DNA of 8,491 nt from assembly GCA_017544185.1 (NCBI GenBank), contig JAFYEQ010000026.1, positions 1 through 8,491 on the forward strand, given 5' to 3'. Source of the stretch: Oscillospiraceae bacterium. GTDB taxonomy: Bacteria > Bacillota > Clostridia > Oscillospirales > Ruminococcaceae. The position numbers and the translations under genes are program-made. Under the pieces are notes generated by a model. It did not search any database and was not told the DNA's origin. It saw nothing but the letters and a program-made list of their open reading frames with translations. Positions 1 through 6,946 of the stretch are shown piece by piece. Position 1 is the first letter of the stretch. Each line of letters starts with the position of its first letter.

Positions 1-1468
1 ACCTCATATCCAGCTTCAATGCATCTATGTGAAGAGAGGTGAGCATATTGAGGGATGAATAGCCGCTGCCGAAATCGTCCATCTCTATCCTGAAGCCGTT
101 GCTCCTGAGGGTGCCCACTGTATCTATGATCTGCATCGAATTGTCGGTATAGGCGGACTCGGTTATCTCAAGGAGCAGATCCTCTGGCGAGAGCCCGTTT
201 TTATCGACGATATCTCTGAGTATCTCGGAGAGCATCGGGTCGAAGATATCGACTCTCGATACGTTCACCGATACGGGGAGCGTTATGCCGAAGCTGTCCT
301 TCCATTGCTTTATCTGAGCAGCCGCTTCGTTCCATACATATCTGTCGAGCTTGCTTATGAGGCCGTTGTCCTCGAACAGGGATATGAACTCTCCGGGGCT
401 CACGATCCCGAACTCGGGATGATACCAGCGGACGAGCGCCTCTGCGCTCGACAGGACGGGGGTGTCTCCCGTGATATTGTACTTCGGCTGATAGTATACC
501 TTGAACTGCTTTTCCGAGAGGGCCCTGTCCATGTCGTTCATCAGGCGTTCGGAGTAGAGCTCCTTGTTGTGGAGCTCTGCGTTGTAGAGATCGTAGCAGG
601 TGGTATAGCTGTTACGGAGCTTATGGCAGGCGAGCCTTGCGCAGTCAAATCTGTGCTCCATATCCTTCACGCTGCCGTCGTCATAGTAGACGCCCATGCG
701 CACGCTGACATTGCGGTCGCCCATGGTATCGTTGATATGTGCGGTATACTCTTCGATCTTTTCTTTAAGGTCGGGGCTGTGGGGGATATATATACCGAAG
801 CTGTTGCTCCCCGAACGACAGGCGAGCCCGCCTGTCTGCTGCACCAGCTCGTGGATGCTCATGCCGATCTTCTTGAGTATCACATCACCGTAGGCTCTGC
901 CGTACAGTTCATTGACGATATGGAAACGGTTGATATCCAGCACGATGGCATCCATGGGGGTATTATCGTTCTGATCGTCGAGCCGTCTTCCATATTCATA
1001 GAAGAATTCCTTGTTGAAGAGCCCGGTGAGCTCGTCACGCTCGGTCTCATGTATGATTATACTGTCCTCGGCCAGCTCTATGGAGTGACCGACCCTTGCA
1101 CGTATAACGTCCGGAGCTTCATAGGGCTTTGATATGAAGTCCGCTGCCCCCAGCTGCAGGCTCTTTACCTCCGCGCCCTTTTCCGAGGTGAGCACTATCA
1201 CAGGGATACGGCGCAGTTCACTGTCGGAACGCAGTATCTCAAGGAGACTGTACCCGTCGAGCCCCGGCATATGGAGATCCAGTATCACGAGAGACAGGAG
1301 CATCTTCTCTCTTCTGATCGTCTCCAGAGCGTCGTTGCCGTCCTCGGCATATCCGACCTCGTACAGGTCGCAGAGCATGTTCCCCAGCATTTCCCGTTCG
1401 ATATATTCATCGTCAACGATAAGTATCTTTCTGCGCAGTCCTTTTTTTCGTTCAAGCAGTTCTTTCAT
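1..1468 (-). CDS. REC-GGDEF(degenerate)-EAL response regulator, probable c-di-GMP phosphodiesterase (3' end outside window)
   Basis: This is a cytoplasmic response regulator predicted to hydrolyse c-di-GMP when its receiver is modified by a partner histidine kinase. The frame is open from ATG 1468 to the window edge (489 codons). Residues 14-125 form a receiver with acidic pocket D19/D20, phosphoacceptor D64 (in VILDLHMPG), T94/S95 and K114-P115. Residues 145-290 form a GGDEF fold beginning with DELTGLFNK, but the active-site loop reads GSNSF (220-224) instead of GGDEF, so cyclase activity is very unlikely. From about 310 an EAL domain starts; E343 (AEALVRW), N402 (SVNVSR), E437 (LEITES), D464/D465 (MDDFGSGYS) and K485 (LKLD) match the metal- and substrate-binding residues of active phosphodiesterases. 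The last part of the EAL domain is outside the window, so its final catalytic residues cannot be checked. The start is fixed by GGAGGTG (1474-1480), five bases upstream. No kinase gene is visible. Confidence 0.93.
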   Translation of the reverse strand, partial: MKELLERKKGLRRKILIVDDEYIEREMLGNMLCDLYEVGYAEDGNDALETIRREKMLLSLVILDLHMPGLDGYSLLEILRSDSELRRIPVIVLTSEKGAEVKSLQLGAADFISKPYEAPDVIRARVGHSIELAEDSIIIHETERDELTGLFNKEFFYEYGRRLDDQNDNTPMDAIVLDINRFHIVNELYGRAYGDVILKKIGMSIHELVQQTGGLACRSGSNSFGIYIPHSPDLKEKIEEYTAHINDTMGDRNVSVRMGVYYDDGSVKDMEHRFDCARLACHKLRNSYTTCYDLYNAELHNKELYSERLMNDMDRALSEKQFKVYYQPKYNITGDTPVLSSAEALVRWYHPEFGIVSPGEFISLFEDNGLISKLDRYVWNEAAAQIKQWKDSFGITLPVSVNVSRVDIFDPMLSEILRDIVDKNGLSPEDLLLEITESAYTDNSMQIIDTVGTLRSNGFRIEMDDFGSGYSSLNMLTSLHIDALKLDMR

Positions 1469-1484
1469 GGATCCACCTCCCGAT

Positions 1485-1496
1485 GGTCTATAGACC
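1485..1496. promoter_or_regulatory. Perfect 12-bp palindrome in the 5' leader of the REC-GGDEF-EAL gene, candidate operator
   Basis: GGTCTATAGACC is a perfect palindrome between the leftward promoter (1521-1549) and the ribosome binding site (1474-1480). As RNA it would give only a 4-bp stem with a TATA loop, so a dimeric repressor site in DNA is more plausible than an RNA hairpin. No regulator for it can be named. Confidence 0.4.
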
Positions 1497-1520
1497 GTAA
1501 AGATCAAATGACCCATCATA

Positions 1521-1549
1521 ATTATACCAAAGATCGAAAAGAAAATCAA
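1521..1549 (-). promoter_or_regulatory. Sigma-A promoter for the REC-GGDEF-EAL gene
   Basis: Read on the minus strand: -35 TTGATT (1549-1544), 17-base spacer, -10 TATAAT (1526-1521), with TGG just before the -10 giving an extended -10. The predicted transcript starts near 1514, about 45 bases before the start codon. Confidence 0.75.
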
Positions 1550-1632
1550 GAGTTTTTTGTTCTATACATTAACGAAATATAAAGCCGATACTGATGCGTC
1601 CCCGGCCAACATGGGCTCCAGTCCCCCAAGGC

Positions 1633-1661
1633 TTGACATATCCCCTTAGATGTGTTATCAT
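1633..1661 (+). promoter_or_regulatory. Sigma-A promoter for the Nudix gene and probably the gene after it
   Basis: -35 TTGACA (1633-1638), 17-base spacer, -10 TATCAT (1656-1661), with an extended -10 TGT at 1653-1655. It faces away from the promoter at 1521-1549, so the two transcription units are divergent. The predicted start near 1668 lies about 50 bases before ATG 1719. Confidence 0.75.
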
Positions 1662-1718
1662 AAAGTCCGGATGATACGGGATATGTTCGATGTTTTCGCT
1701 GTGCGAAAGGAGACGGTC

Positions 1719-2219
1719 ATGAATATCACATTCAAGGCTGAGAACGGCAAGTTCAACCTGCGCGTGGGGGCGCTCATATGCAGCGGCGGTAAGCTCTTGT
1801 TGGCCACATCGCCTCTTGAGGGCGAGGATGTATACTACTCGGTAGGCGGCAGGGTCAAGTACGGTGAGACGCTCTATGATGCAATAAAGCGCGAGCTCAG
1901 AGAGGAGACAGGGCTAGACTGCTCAGTGGTCCGCATGGCAGCCCTGCATGAGAATTTCTTCGTAAATGTGGAGGGGTATCCCTATCATGAGATATCGGCA
2001 TATTTCCTTGTGGATGTCAGTGATGACCTGGCTGCCGTGAGCTCCGGACATCTGACCGAGGGCGGGCCCGACAAGGAGCATCTGGAATGGATAGATCCCA
2101 CGGATGATAGATACACCATATATCCTCCGTTCTTCAGGGATATGAGCCTTTGGGAGGATACCGCCTGCAGGCACTATGTCACCCGTGAGGAGGAGGGCAC
2201 TACCGTGCGGATATCATGA
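1719..2219 (+). CDS. Nudix hydrolase
   Basis: A small cytoplasmic Nudix-fold pyrophosphohydrolase (166 residues) that should cleave a nucleoside diphosphate linked to another group; the substrate cannot be told from sequence. The Nudix box is perfect: G44, five residues, E50, seven residues, then RELREETGL (58-66), so the metal-binding glutamates are present. A strand-rich N-terminus (VGALICSGGKLLLA) precedes it and a C-terminal part with HLEWID follows, as in stand-alone ADP-ribose or dinucleotide pyrophosphatases. The frame is open from an ATG at 1650, but that codon overlaps the promoter -10; ATG 1719 has AAAGGAG (1706-1712) six bases upstream and is the better start. The next gene begins about 50 bases downstream on the same strand with no clear promoter or terminator between, so the two are probably cotranscribed. 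Confidence 0.9.
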   Translation: MNITFKAENGKFNLRVGALICSGGKLLLATSPLEGEDVYYSVGGRVKYGETLYDAIKRELREETGLDCSVVRMAALHENFFVNVEGYPYHEISAYFLVDVSDDLAAVSSGHLTEGGPDKEHLEWIDPTDDRYTIYPPFFRDMSLWEDTACRHYVTREEEGTTVRIS

Positions 2220-2269
2220 GCGTGTACGCGGATGATATCGCAACGGTATGACAGGTATGAGGGATGGAT

Positions 2270-4411
2270 ATGATCGATAAAAAAGCACTGGCTGTACTGA
2301 AAAAATCCCGTAAGTACAACGTGGTCATCACGGACAAGGAACGGGAGATATGCCGTGAGAACGGTGTGCTGTGGGACAAAGAGCCTGTATCTCACGGGGA
2401 GCTTATCCGGGAGATAAAGGAGATATCAAAGCGGGTGAGCCTTAGCAGAGCCGTCATCGGCTTCCTGTACAGTGTCTCAAGCGGCGACTACCGTTACCGT
2501 ACGGCTCTTTCGAGCCTTATATGGGCCATGGCTCTGCCCGAACATGAGGTAGAGCGCTATGATCCGAGATGGAGAACGCTCCACTGCGGGACCTGTGGCT
2601 GTGAGCTGTCGAAGGAGAGCGGGAAGGCGGTGTTCGATGAGCTGAAAGAGCATAGGACAAGGCTCATCCCTCAGAAGGAGAACATAGACATATGCTGCGC
2701 TCAGTACGTGCTATGCGACCTTGAGTATTTTGATGGGCTTCCCGACGTGATGTGGCGGGATGAGGATATACGTATCATCCGACGCATCCTCGGTCTTGCC
2801 TGTGAGGTGACGTCCGCCAATAAGGTAAGTGCTCTGCTGGCGCTCATCGCAGCCGAGGACTCGATAACGCTCACAGCGGCGGATGCGTATTCCATACTGG
2901 GGGTGCTGTCTGCCTGCGGTCTGTTCGACACGCCCGAGCATAAGAGCTTTCGTAGCGGGTTCGTACCTTGCTGTGACAGAGGCTTCGAGTATGAAAAGGA
3001 TATATACTATCCGCTGATATATTGGCGCGGCAAGCACGGGATAAACTACAAGGCGGTGGAAGAGGTGTTCGGAGCCGAGATAGCCGCCAGGATCTCTCCC
3101 GAGACCGCTATAAAAGGCGATGTCGTCCGCAGCACCAAGAAACGGACGTCCGCTTCCGCAGCCGAGGAGCATTTCAAGGACGGCGAGCATTTTGTGGATA
3201 TGACCGACAGATACCGCGGGTATTACGGGCTCTCCCCCTTGGACACCGCATGGGACAAAAAGGTCATGTATTCCGTGACCCATAATATCATCAAACGCAC
3301 GGAGATATTCTTCGAGGGCGACGTGATAAAGAAGTTCATCTACGAGGAACTGATACCCGACAGGCATAAGTATTACCTGGAATGTGACACGGATGCCCCG
3401 ACAAAGGGCAGAGAGCTGCTCCTGCCCAAGACCGACAGAGGACGCCCCAAGAACATAACGCCGTCCCTTCTGCAGACGCCTACATACATGAAGGCTCATA
3501 TCATGGTGAAGATAAGCCTGTCCGACAGCGACGGCGGCGGGGTATGGTCATACAACAGCAGCAACGACCAGCAGCTGCCTCTGCCGTATGGACATATACG
3601 CAGCAAGGAGGACTATGCAGAGTATACCGAAGGATACATCGCATCTCTGCCGTCGGGCTATGATGAGCAGATCCGTATGTTCATCCACAAGGAACGCCGC
3701 ACGGTGAAGTTCACGGCAGGCGATATCTTCCGGATACAGACCGATGTGGACCGCTATACCTACTGCCTGATACTTGGCAAGGTACGGCAGCTCCTAAAAT
3801 GGGAGGAGGTGCCGAAGGGGCATCCTCTGCAGAACGTTATGGCGCAGCCCATACTCTACAGGCAGTATGCCATCATCACGAAAGATCCGCATATGACCGC
3901 AGAGGAGCTAGAAAAGATACCGCTGCTGCCCATGCAGATAGCGCAGGACAATGAGGTGCTATGGGAGACTTACCCGATCGTGTGCTCCAAAAAGCTGGTG
4001 AAGGACGATATCGACCTGGGCTTCATGACAGATCCTCGTACCCGTACAGTGATATGGGGGCTCACCGTGCATACCTTCGACGATGAGACGAACGATACGA
4101 TCTTCGGGAACGAGGAGGATATGCCCTCTGCCCTCAAAGGATATGACGCAGCTTCTGGCAGGAGCTTCTTCACCTATGGGGTAGGCCTGAGCATACGATA
4201 TGAAAGCTCTGCGGACGGCAACGGTATCATCCCCGCAGAGCAGACGAGATGCGCTCCCTTCATGACCATAAAGGGCGATACTGTCCAGCAAAGGATGATC
4301 GCTATCCTTGGGCTGGATCCCGATGCCCCTCAGGACGACTTCGCCGAGAGATACGGCGGTATAACAAGAGAAAAGTATATCGAACTGGCAGAAAAGAGAT
4401 ACAAGCGCTGA
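2270..4411 (+). CDS. Large protein of unknown function with a Cys cluster and an Imm26-like C-terminal segment
   Basis: A predicted soluble protein of 713 residues, with no signal peptide or membrane segment; I cannot name the whole family. Near the N-terminus is a Cys cluster, HCGTCGCEL (C106, C109, C111; bases 2585-2602), followed by Cys pairs at about 142-143 and 234-235, which could bind a metal. Then comes a helical part with a YPLIYWRGKHGINY stretch near 247-260, a polar linker around 280-305, and a middle region with an LLPKTDRGRPKN stretch. Residues about 479-585 (AGDIFRI, ILGKV, MTAEELEKIPLLP, LWETYPIV, DDIDLGF) resemble Imm26-type immunity domains in pattern; this is recognition by eye. 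After it come about 125 residues I cannot assign. Start: ATG 2270 has GAGGG (2259-2263) six bases upstream, whereas in-frame ATG 2264 would abut that site. It follows the Nudix gene by 50 bases. It is not necessarily an immunity protein: no toxin gene is nearby and the length is far above that of a stand-alone Imm26. Confidence 0.85.
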   Translation: MIDKKALAVLKKSRKYNVVITDKEREICRENGVLWDKEPVSHGELIREIKEISKRVSLSRAVIGFLYSVSSGDYRYRTALSSLIWAMALPEHEVERYDPRWRTLHCGTCGCELSKESGKAVFDELKEHRTRLIPQKENIDICCAQYVLCDLEYFDGLPDVMWRDEDIRIIRRILGLACEVTSANKVSALLALIAAEDSITLTAADAYSILGVLSACGLFDTPEHKSFRSGFVPCCDRGFEYEKDIYYPLIYWRGKHGINYKAVEEVFGAEIAARISPETAIKGDVVRSTKKRTSASAAEEHFKDGEHFVDMTDRYRGYYGLSPLDTAWDKKVMYSVTHNIIKRTEIFFEGDVIKKFIYEELIPDRHKYYLECDTDAPTKGRELLLPKTDRGRPKNITPSLLQTPTYMKAHIMVKISLSDSDGGGVWSYNSSNDQQLPLPYGHIRSKEDYAEYTEGYIASLPSGYDEQIRMFIHKERRTVKFTAGDIFRIQTDVDRYTYCLILGKVRQLLKWEEVPKGHPLQNVMAQPILYRQYAIITKDPHMTAEELEKIPLLPMQIAQDNEVLWETYPIVCSKKLVKDDIDLGFMTDPRTRTVIWGLTVHTFDDETNDTIFGNEEDMPSALKGYDAASGRSFFTYGVGLSIRYESSADGNGIIPAEQTRCAPFMTIKGDTVQQRMIAILGLDPDAPQDDFAERYGGITREKYIELAEKRYKR

Positions 4412-4456
4412 TCGGGAGATATCCCTGATACGCCCTACAGTGCTCATCGGACTTAG

Positions 4457-4485
4457 TTGACAATACCCGCTGGATATGGTAGAAT
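4457..4485 (+). promoter_or_regulatory. Sigma-A promoter for rnz
   Basis: -35 TTGACA (4457-4462), 17-base spacer, -10 TAGAAT (4480-4485), with TGG (4477-4479) giving an extended -10. Transcription should start near 4492, leaving a leader of about 80 bases before ATG 4575. Confidence 0.75.
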
Positions 4486-4503
4486 AAGGCACAAAGAACA
4501 CCG

Positions 4504-4517
4504 CAGATCTTGATCTG
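4504..4517 (+). repeat. Inverted repeat in the rnz leader
   Basis: CAGATC (4504-4509) and GATCTG (4512-4517) form a near-continuous palindrome with a 2-base centre, about a dozen bases after the predicted transcription start. It could be an operator or a small 5' hairpin. Upstream, CGCAG (4502-4506) can alternatively pair with CTGCG (4530-4534). Confidence 0.3.
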
Positions 4518-4574
4518 TCCGACAAGTACTGCGTGAAGCATGGATATCATGGACGATCGCGATACGGAGGTATC

Positions 4575-5498
4575 ATGATAAATATCACACTTCTCGGTAC
4601 ATCGGGACTGCTTCCCACGCCCGAGCGGGCGCTGACATCGGCGCTTCTGGGATGCGGCGGGACAAGTATCCTCTTCGACTGCGGTGAGGGCACTCAGACC
4701 GCTGCAAGGAAAGCATCATGCAGTCTGGCAAAGGTAGATATCATAGCGCTCACCCATTATCACGGCGACCATATCTTCGGGCTCCCGGGGCTCATGCAGA
4801 CCATGTTCAGTATGGGCAGGACAGATCCGCTGTACATCACGGGCCCGACGGGGCTCGAGGAGAATATGGAGCCGATACTGAAACTGGCGGGAGAGCTGTC
4901 ATATGAGGTGGTGCTCTTCCATATGGGCGCCAGGATGAGGATATGCGATATCATCAAGGGCCTCCCCGATAATATGTTCCTGTCGGCGTTCCTGACAGAG
5001 CACAGGACAGTGAGCTGCGGATATTCCTTCGAGCTGGAGAGAGGGCGGAGGTTCCTTCCCGACAGGGCAGGGGAGCTGGGCGTCCCCGTGGATATGTGGA
5101 AGACGCTGCAGCATGGAAAGAGCGTCACTGTCGGGGATATGACAGTGACGCCCGATATGGTGCTCGGTGAGCCGCGCGAAGGGATCAAGTTCATATTCAC
5201 AGGTGATACGTCTCCGTGCCGCTCTCTTGTGGAGGCTGCCAGAGGAGCAGATCTTATGATATGTGAAGCCACCTACGGCGACGACGATCAGAAGGATATG
5301 GCAAAGGAAAGAGGCCATATGACTTTTTCGCAGGCGGCGCAGTGTGCTAAGGATGCGGGAGCAAAGCGGCTCTGGCTGGCGCATTACTCGCAAAGGATCA
5401 AAGACCCGGGAGACTATCTCCATTTTGCCGCAGATATATTCCCGGATACCGTATGCGGGTATGACGGCCTGTCGACAGAGCTGGTCCACCGTATGTAG
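4575..5498 (+). CDS. rnz: Ribonuclease Z (tRNA 3'-processing endonuclease)
   Basis: A metallo-beta-lactamase-fold endonuclease that removes 3' trailers from tRNA precursors in the cytoplasm. At 307 residues it matches the usual short bacterial RNase Z. Visible zinc ligands: HYHGDH (61-66), H143 (TEHRTVSCGYSF), D211 (FTGDTS) and H270 (AHYSQR); H248 (GHMTF) corresponds to the conserved catalytic-region histidine. FDCGEGTQ (34-41) and GLPGL after the HxHxDH motif are typical of RNase Z. Residues about 155-185, an arm containing GVPVDMWKTLQHGKSV, correspond to the flexible tRNA-binding arm of Bacillus RNase Z. Start: the frame extends upstream, but ATG 4575 has GGAGG (4566-4570) just before it and gives the right N-terminus. 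It has its own promoter and ends 12 bases from the stop of the convergent serine hydrolase gene. A related MBL nuclease with another substrate is possible but less likely. Confidence 0.92.
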   Translation: MINITLLGTSGLLPTPERALTSALLGCGGTSILFDCGEGTQTAARKASCSLAKVDIIALTHYHGDHIFGLPGLMQTMFSMGRTDPLYITGPTGLEENMEPILKLAGELSYEVVLFHMGARMRICDIIKGLPDNMFLSAFLTEHRTVSCGYSFELERGRRFLPDRAGELGVPVDMWKTLQHGKSVTVGDMTVTPDMVLGEPREGIKFIFTGDTSPCRSLVEAARGADLMICEATYGDDDQKDMAKERGHMTFSQAAQCAKDAGAKRLWLAHYSQRIKDPGDYLHFAADIFPDTVCGYDGLSTELVHRM

Positions 5499-5510
5499 AA
5501 CGGATGCAGC

Positions 5511-6779
5511 TTATGTCCTTAGAGCTGTCCGTATACTGAATACGCTCTCGCTCAGGTACTGCTGGTCTGCACAGCCGGGATGGAGCTGTATCATATACAC
5601 GTTCCCGTATCCCTCGGTCTGGTAATACACGTTGAACGAACGGAAGAAATGGGTCGCTCCTGCGTGACAGAAGGTATCGTTCGTCAGATAGTTCGCCCCG
5701 AGCTGCTCCCAGCCGCAGCCGTAGAGGTCGTCCATGTTGAACATCTCCGCAAGGGAAGCGTCGTTTATGAGCTTCCCGCCGATGAGCGCCCTGTCAAAGG
5801 CGAGCATATCCGCAGCGCAGGTGTGTATATCTCCGGCGCCTCTCCATGTTCTGGGGCAAGCCATATATCCTGTGGGCGTAAGGTCATACATATCGAACGC
5901 GTACATACCCTCGGGCACAGGCTGGGGGATGCTCGTTACATCGCCTGTGGCCATGCTGCTCGAATGCTCCATGCCGCACACGTCGAATATATTTGTCTGT
6001 ATATAGTCAGCGTAGCTCTCTCCCGTGACCTGCTCTATGATCATGGCGAGCAGACCGTAGCCCGCATTGCTGTATGCGTACTGCTCCCCGGGCCCAAAGT
6101 CAGGCTCTGCGGAGAAGAGCTCGGACAGCAGCTCCTCATCGGTGAAGCCGTCTTTGAAGTACTTCTTCCACTGTTCAAAGGCTTCATTGTTAGTATCCCC
6201 CTCGACAAGGCCGTGTGCCTGATCGAGAAAGTCGGGCCTTATACCGGACCGCATATGGAGCAGATGGTATATGGTGATATCCTTGCCGTACTCATATTCG
6301 GGGAAGAACTTGTCGAGAGTATCGTCAAGTGACAGCTTTCCCTGCTCGACGAGCTGCAATATGGCAGTAGCCGTGAAGGTCTTCGTGATCGAGCCTATCT
6401 CGTAGGTAGTGTAGGCATCTGCCTTGTTCCCGTATATATCCTCGGAATCTATCCCGCCGATAAATACGATCTCATCATCGGTGGCGAGCAGATAGGTACC
6501 CTTGATATCGGGAGACTTCGCGCACTCGCTCGCCATTACCCGTGCGAGCCCCTGAAGCTCCTCGTTTTGGGTGCTCCATGTGTTGCTGCTCTCGTCATAG
6601 ATGAGCCCGTCGGTGATGTCCGCGGATGAGGTCTCCGCAGTCGTCTGTGAGGTCTCTTCGGCCTCTGTCTCAGCGGTGGTCGTGACCGCAGAGGTCTCAG
6701 GCGGTGCTCCCGATCTATCGGCGGCACATCCGGAAAATAATACGAGCGATGTCAGTACAGCAGATATATGTCTTCTCAT
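5511..6779 (-). CDS. Serine hydrolase lipoprotein, class C beta-lactamase/PBP-like (Pfam Beta-lactamase family)
   Basis: A cell-surface serine acyl-enzyme hydrolase of 422 residues, of the group that includes DD-peptidases, esterases and class C beta-lactamases. Residues 1-18 are a lipoprotein signal: MRRH, a hydrophobic stretch and LFSGC with the lipidated Cys at 18 (F at -3 is slightly unusual). Residues 19-57 are a Thr/Ser/Glu/Ala-rich linker suited to crossing the wall. The catalytic domain has all three motifs: SITK (130-133, nucleophile S130 and K133), YSN (236-238) and HAG (372-374, in place of KTG). HAG is typical of esterase- or peptidase-like members, so true beta-lactam resistance is not implied. 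The frame opens at 6821, but ATG 6779 has AAGGAG six bases upstream and starts a proper signal peptide, while the earlier start would overlap the promoter -10. It has its own promoter and upstream repeats, and converges on rnz. Confidence 0.92.
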   Translation of the reverse strand: MRRHISAVLTSLVLFSGCAADRSGAPPETSAVTTTAETEAEETSQTTAETSSADITDGLIYDESSNTWSTQNEELQGLARVMASECAKSPDIKGTYLLATDDEIVFIGGIDSEDIYGNKADAYTTYEIGSITKTFTATAILQLVEQGKLSLDDTLDKFFPEYEYGKDITIYHLLHMRSGIRPDFLDQAHGLVEGDTNNEAFEQWKKYFKDGFTDEELLSELFSAEPDFGPGEQYAYSNAGYGLLAMIIEQVTGESYADYIQTNIFDVCGMEHSSSMATGDVTSIPQPVPEGMYAFDMYDLTPTGYMACPRTWRGAGDIHTCAADMLAFDRALIGGKLINDASLAEMFNMDDLYGCGWEQLGANYLTNDTFCHAGATHFFRSFNVYYQTEGYGNVYMIQLHPGCADQQYLSESVFSIRTALRT

Positions 6780-6809
6780 GACCGTCTCCTTCACGACGAA
6801 GTTTTTTCC

Positions 6810-6838
6810 ATTATAGCGCACAGCTAAGAAAATATCAA
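6810..6838 (-). promoter_or_regulatory. Sigma-A promoter for the serine hydrolase lipoprotein
   Basis: On the minus strand: -35 TTGATA (6838-6833), 17-base spacer, -10 TATAAT (6815-6810). The transcript should start near 6803, about 24 bases before the start codon. Confidence 0.75.
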
Positions 6839-6854
6839 CGTTTTCCGAAACATC

Positions 6855-6887
6855 TAATGAGATCCTAATGAGATCTTAATAAACGGT
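6855..6887. promoter_or_regulatory. Tandem 11-bp direct repeats upstream of the serine hydrolase promoter
   Basis: TAATGAGATCC (6855-6865) and TAATGAGATCT (6866-6876) are head-to-tail copies differing only in the last base; a third unit (6877-6887) keeps just TAATA. The 11-bp period places copies on one face of the helix, as in binding sites of OmpR/PhoB-type regulators. The array ends 16 bases upstream of the -35 of the leftward promoter. Confidence 0.5.
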
Positions 6888-6929
6888 CCCGATGCCGCCG
6901 CAGCGCTTTCAGGACGTGATGCGGACCGT
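6883..6929. repeat. 7-bp inverted repeat upstream of the small membrane protein gene
   Basis: ACGGTCC (6883-6889) and GGACCGT (6923-6929) are perfect inverted copies separated by 33 GC-rich bases. The right arm ends seven bases before the ribosome binding site AGGAG (6936-6940). No convincing promoter for the rightward gene was found in this interval. Confidence 0.3.
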
Positions 6930-6946
6930 AAAAATAGGAGCAGATC

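Noticed and set aside
305..1132. Open frame of 275 codons on the plus strand
   Set aside because: It lies wholly antisense to the REC-GGDEF-EAL gene, whose domains are unambiguous, and its product has no recognisable motif.
1650..1718. N-terminal extension of the Nudix protein by 23 residues
   Set aside because: The upstream ATG overlaps the promoter -10 and has no ribosome binding site; ATG 1719 has an ideal one.
2711..3499. Open frame of 262 codons on the minus strand
   Set aside because: It is antisense to the 713-residue protein gene, lacks a proper ribosome binding site or promoter, and its product shows no family features.
2270..4411. Toxin-immunity or polymorphic toxin locus
   Set aside because: The Imm26-like segment is part of a much larger protein, and no toxin, secretion signal or repeat protein lies nearby.
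4411..4433. Possible terminator after the large gene (GGGA/TCCC dyad)
   Set aside because: The stem is only four pairs and no T-run follows, so it is not a credible intrinsic terminator.
3959..4525. Open frame of 188 codons on the minus strand running past the end of the large gene
   Set aside because: Most of it is antisense to the large gene, and its beginning overlaps the rnz promoter and leader; no motif supports it.
5580..6332. Open frame of 250 codons on the plus strand
   Set aside because: It is antisense to the serine hydrolase, whose three catalytic motifs are all present in the opposite frame.
6780..6821. N-terminal extension of the serine hydrolase by 14 residues
   Set aside because: It would overlap the promoter -10 and put charged residues before the lipoprotein signal; ATG 6779 has a well-placed AAGGAG.
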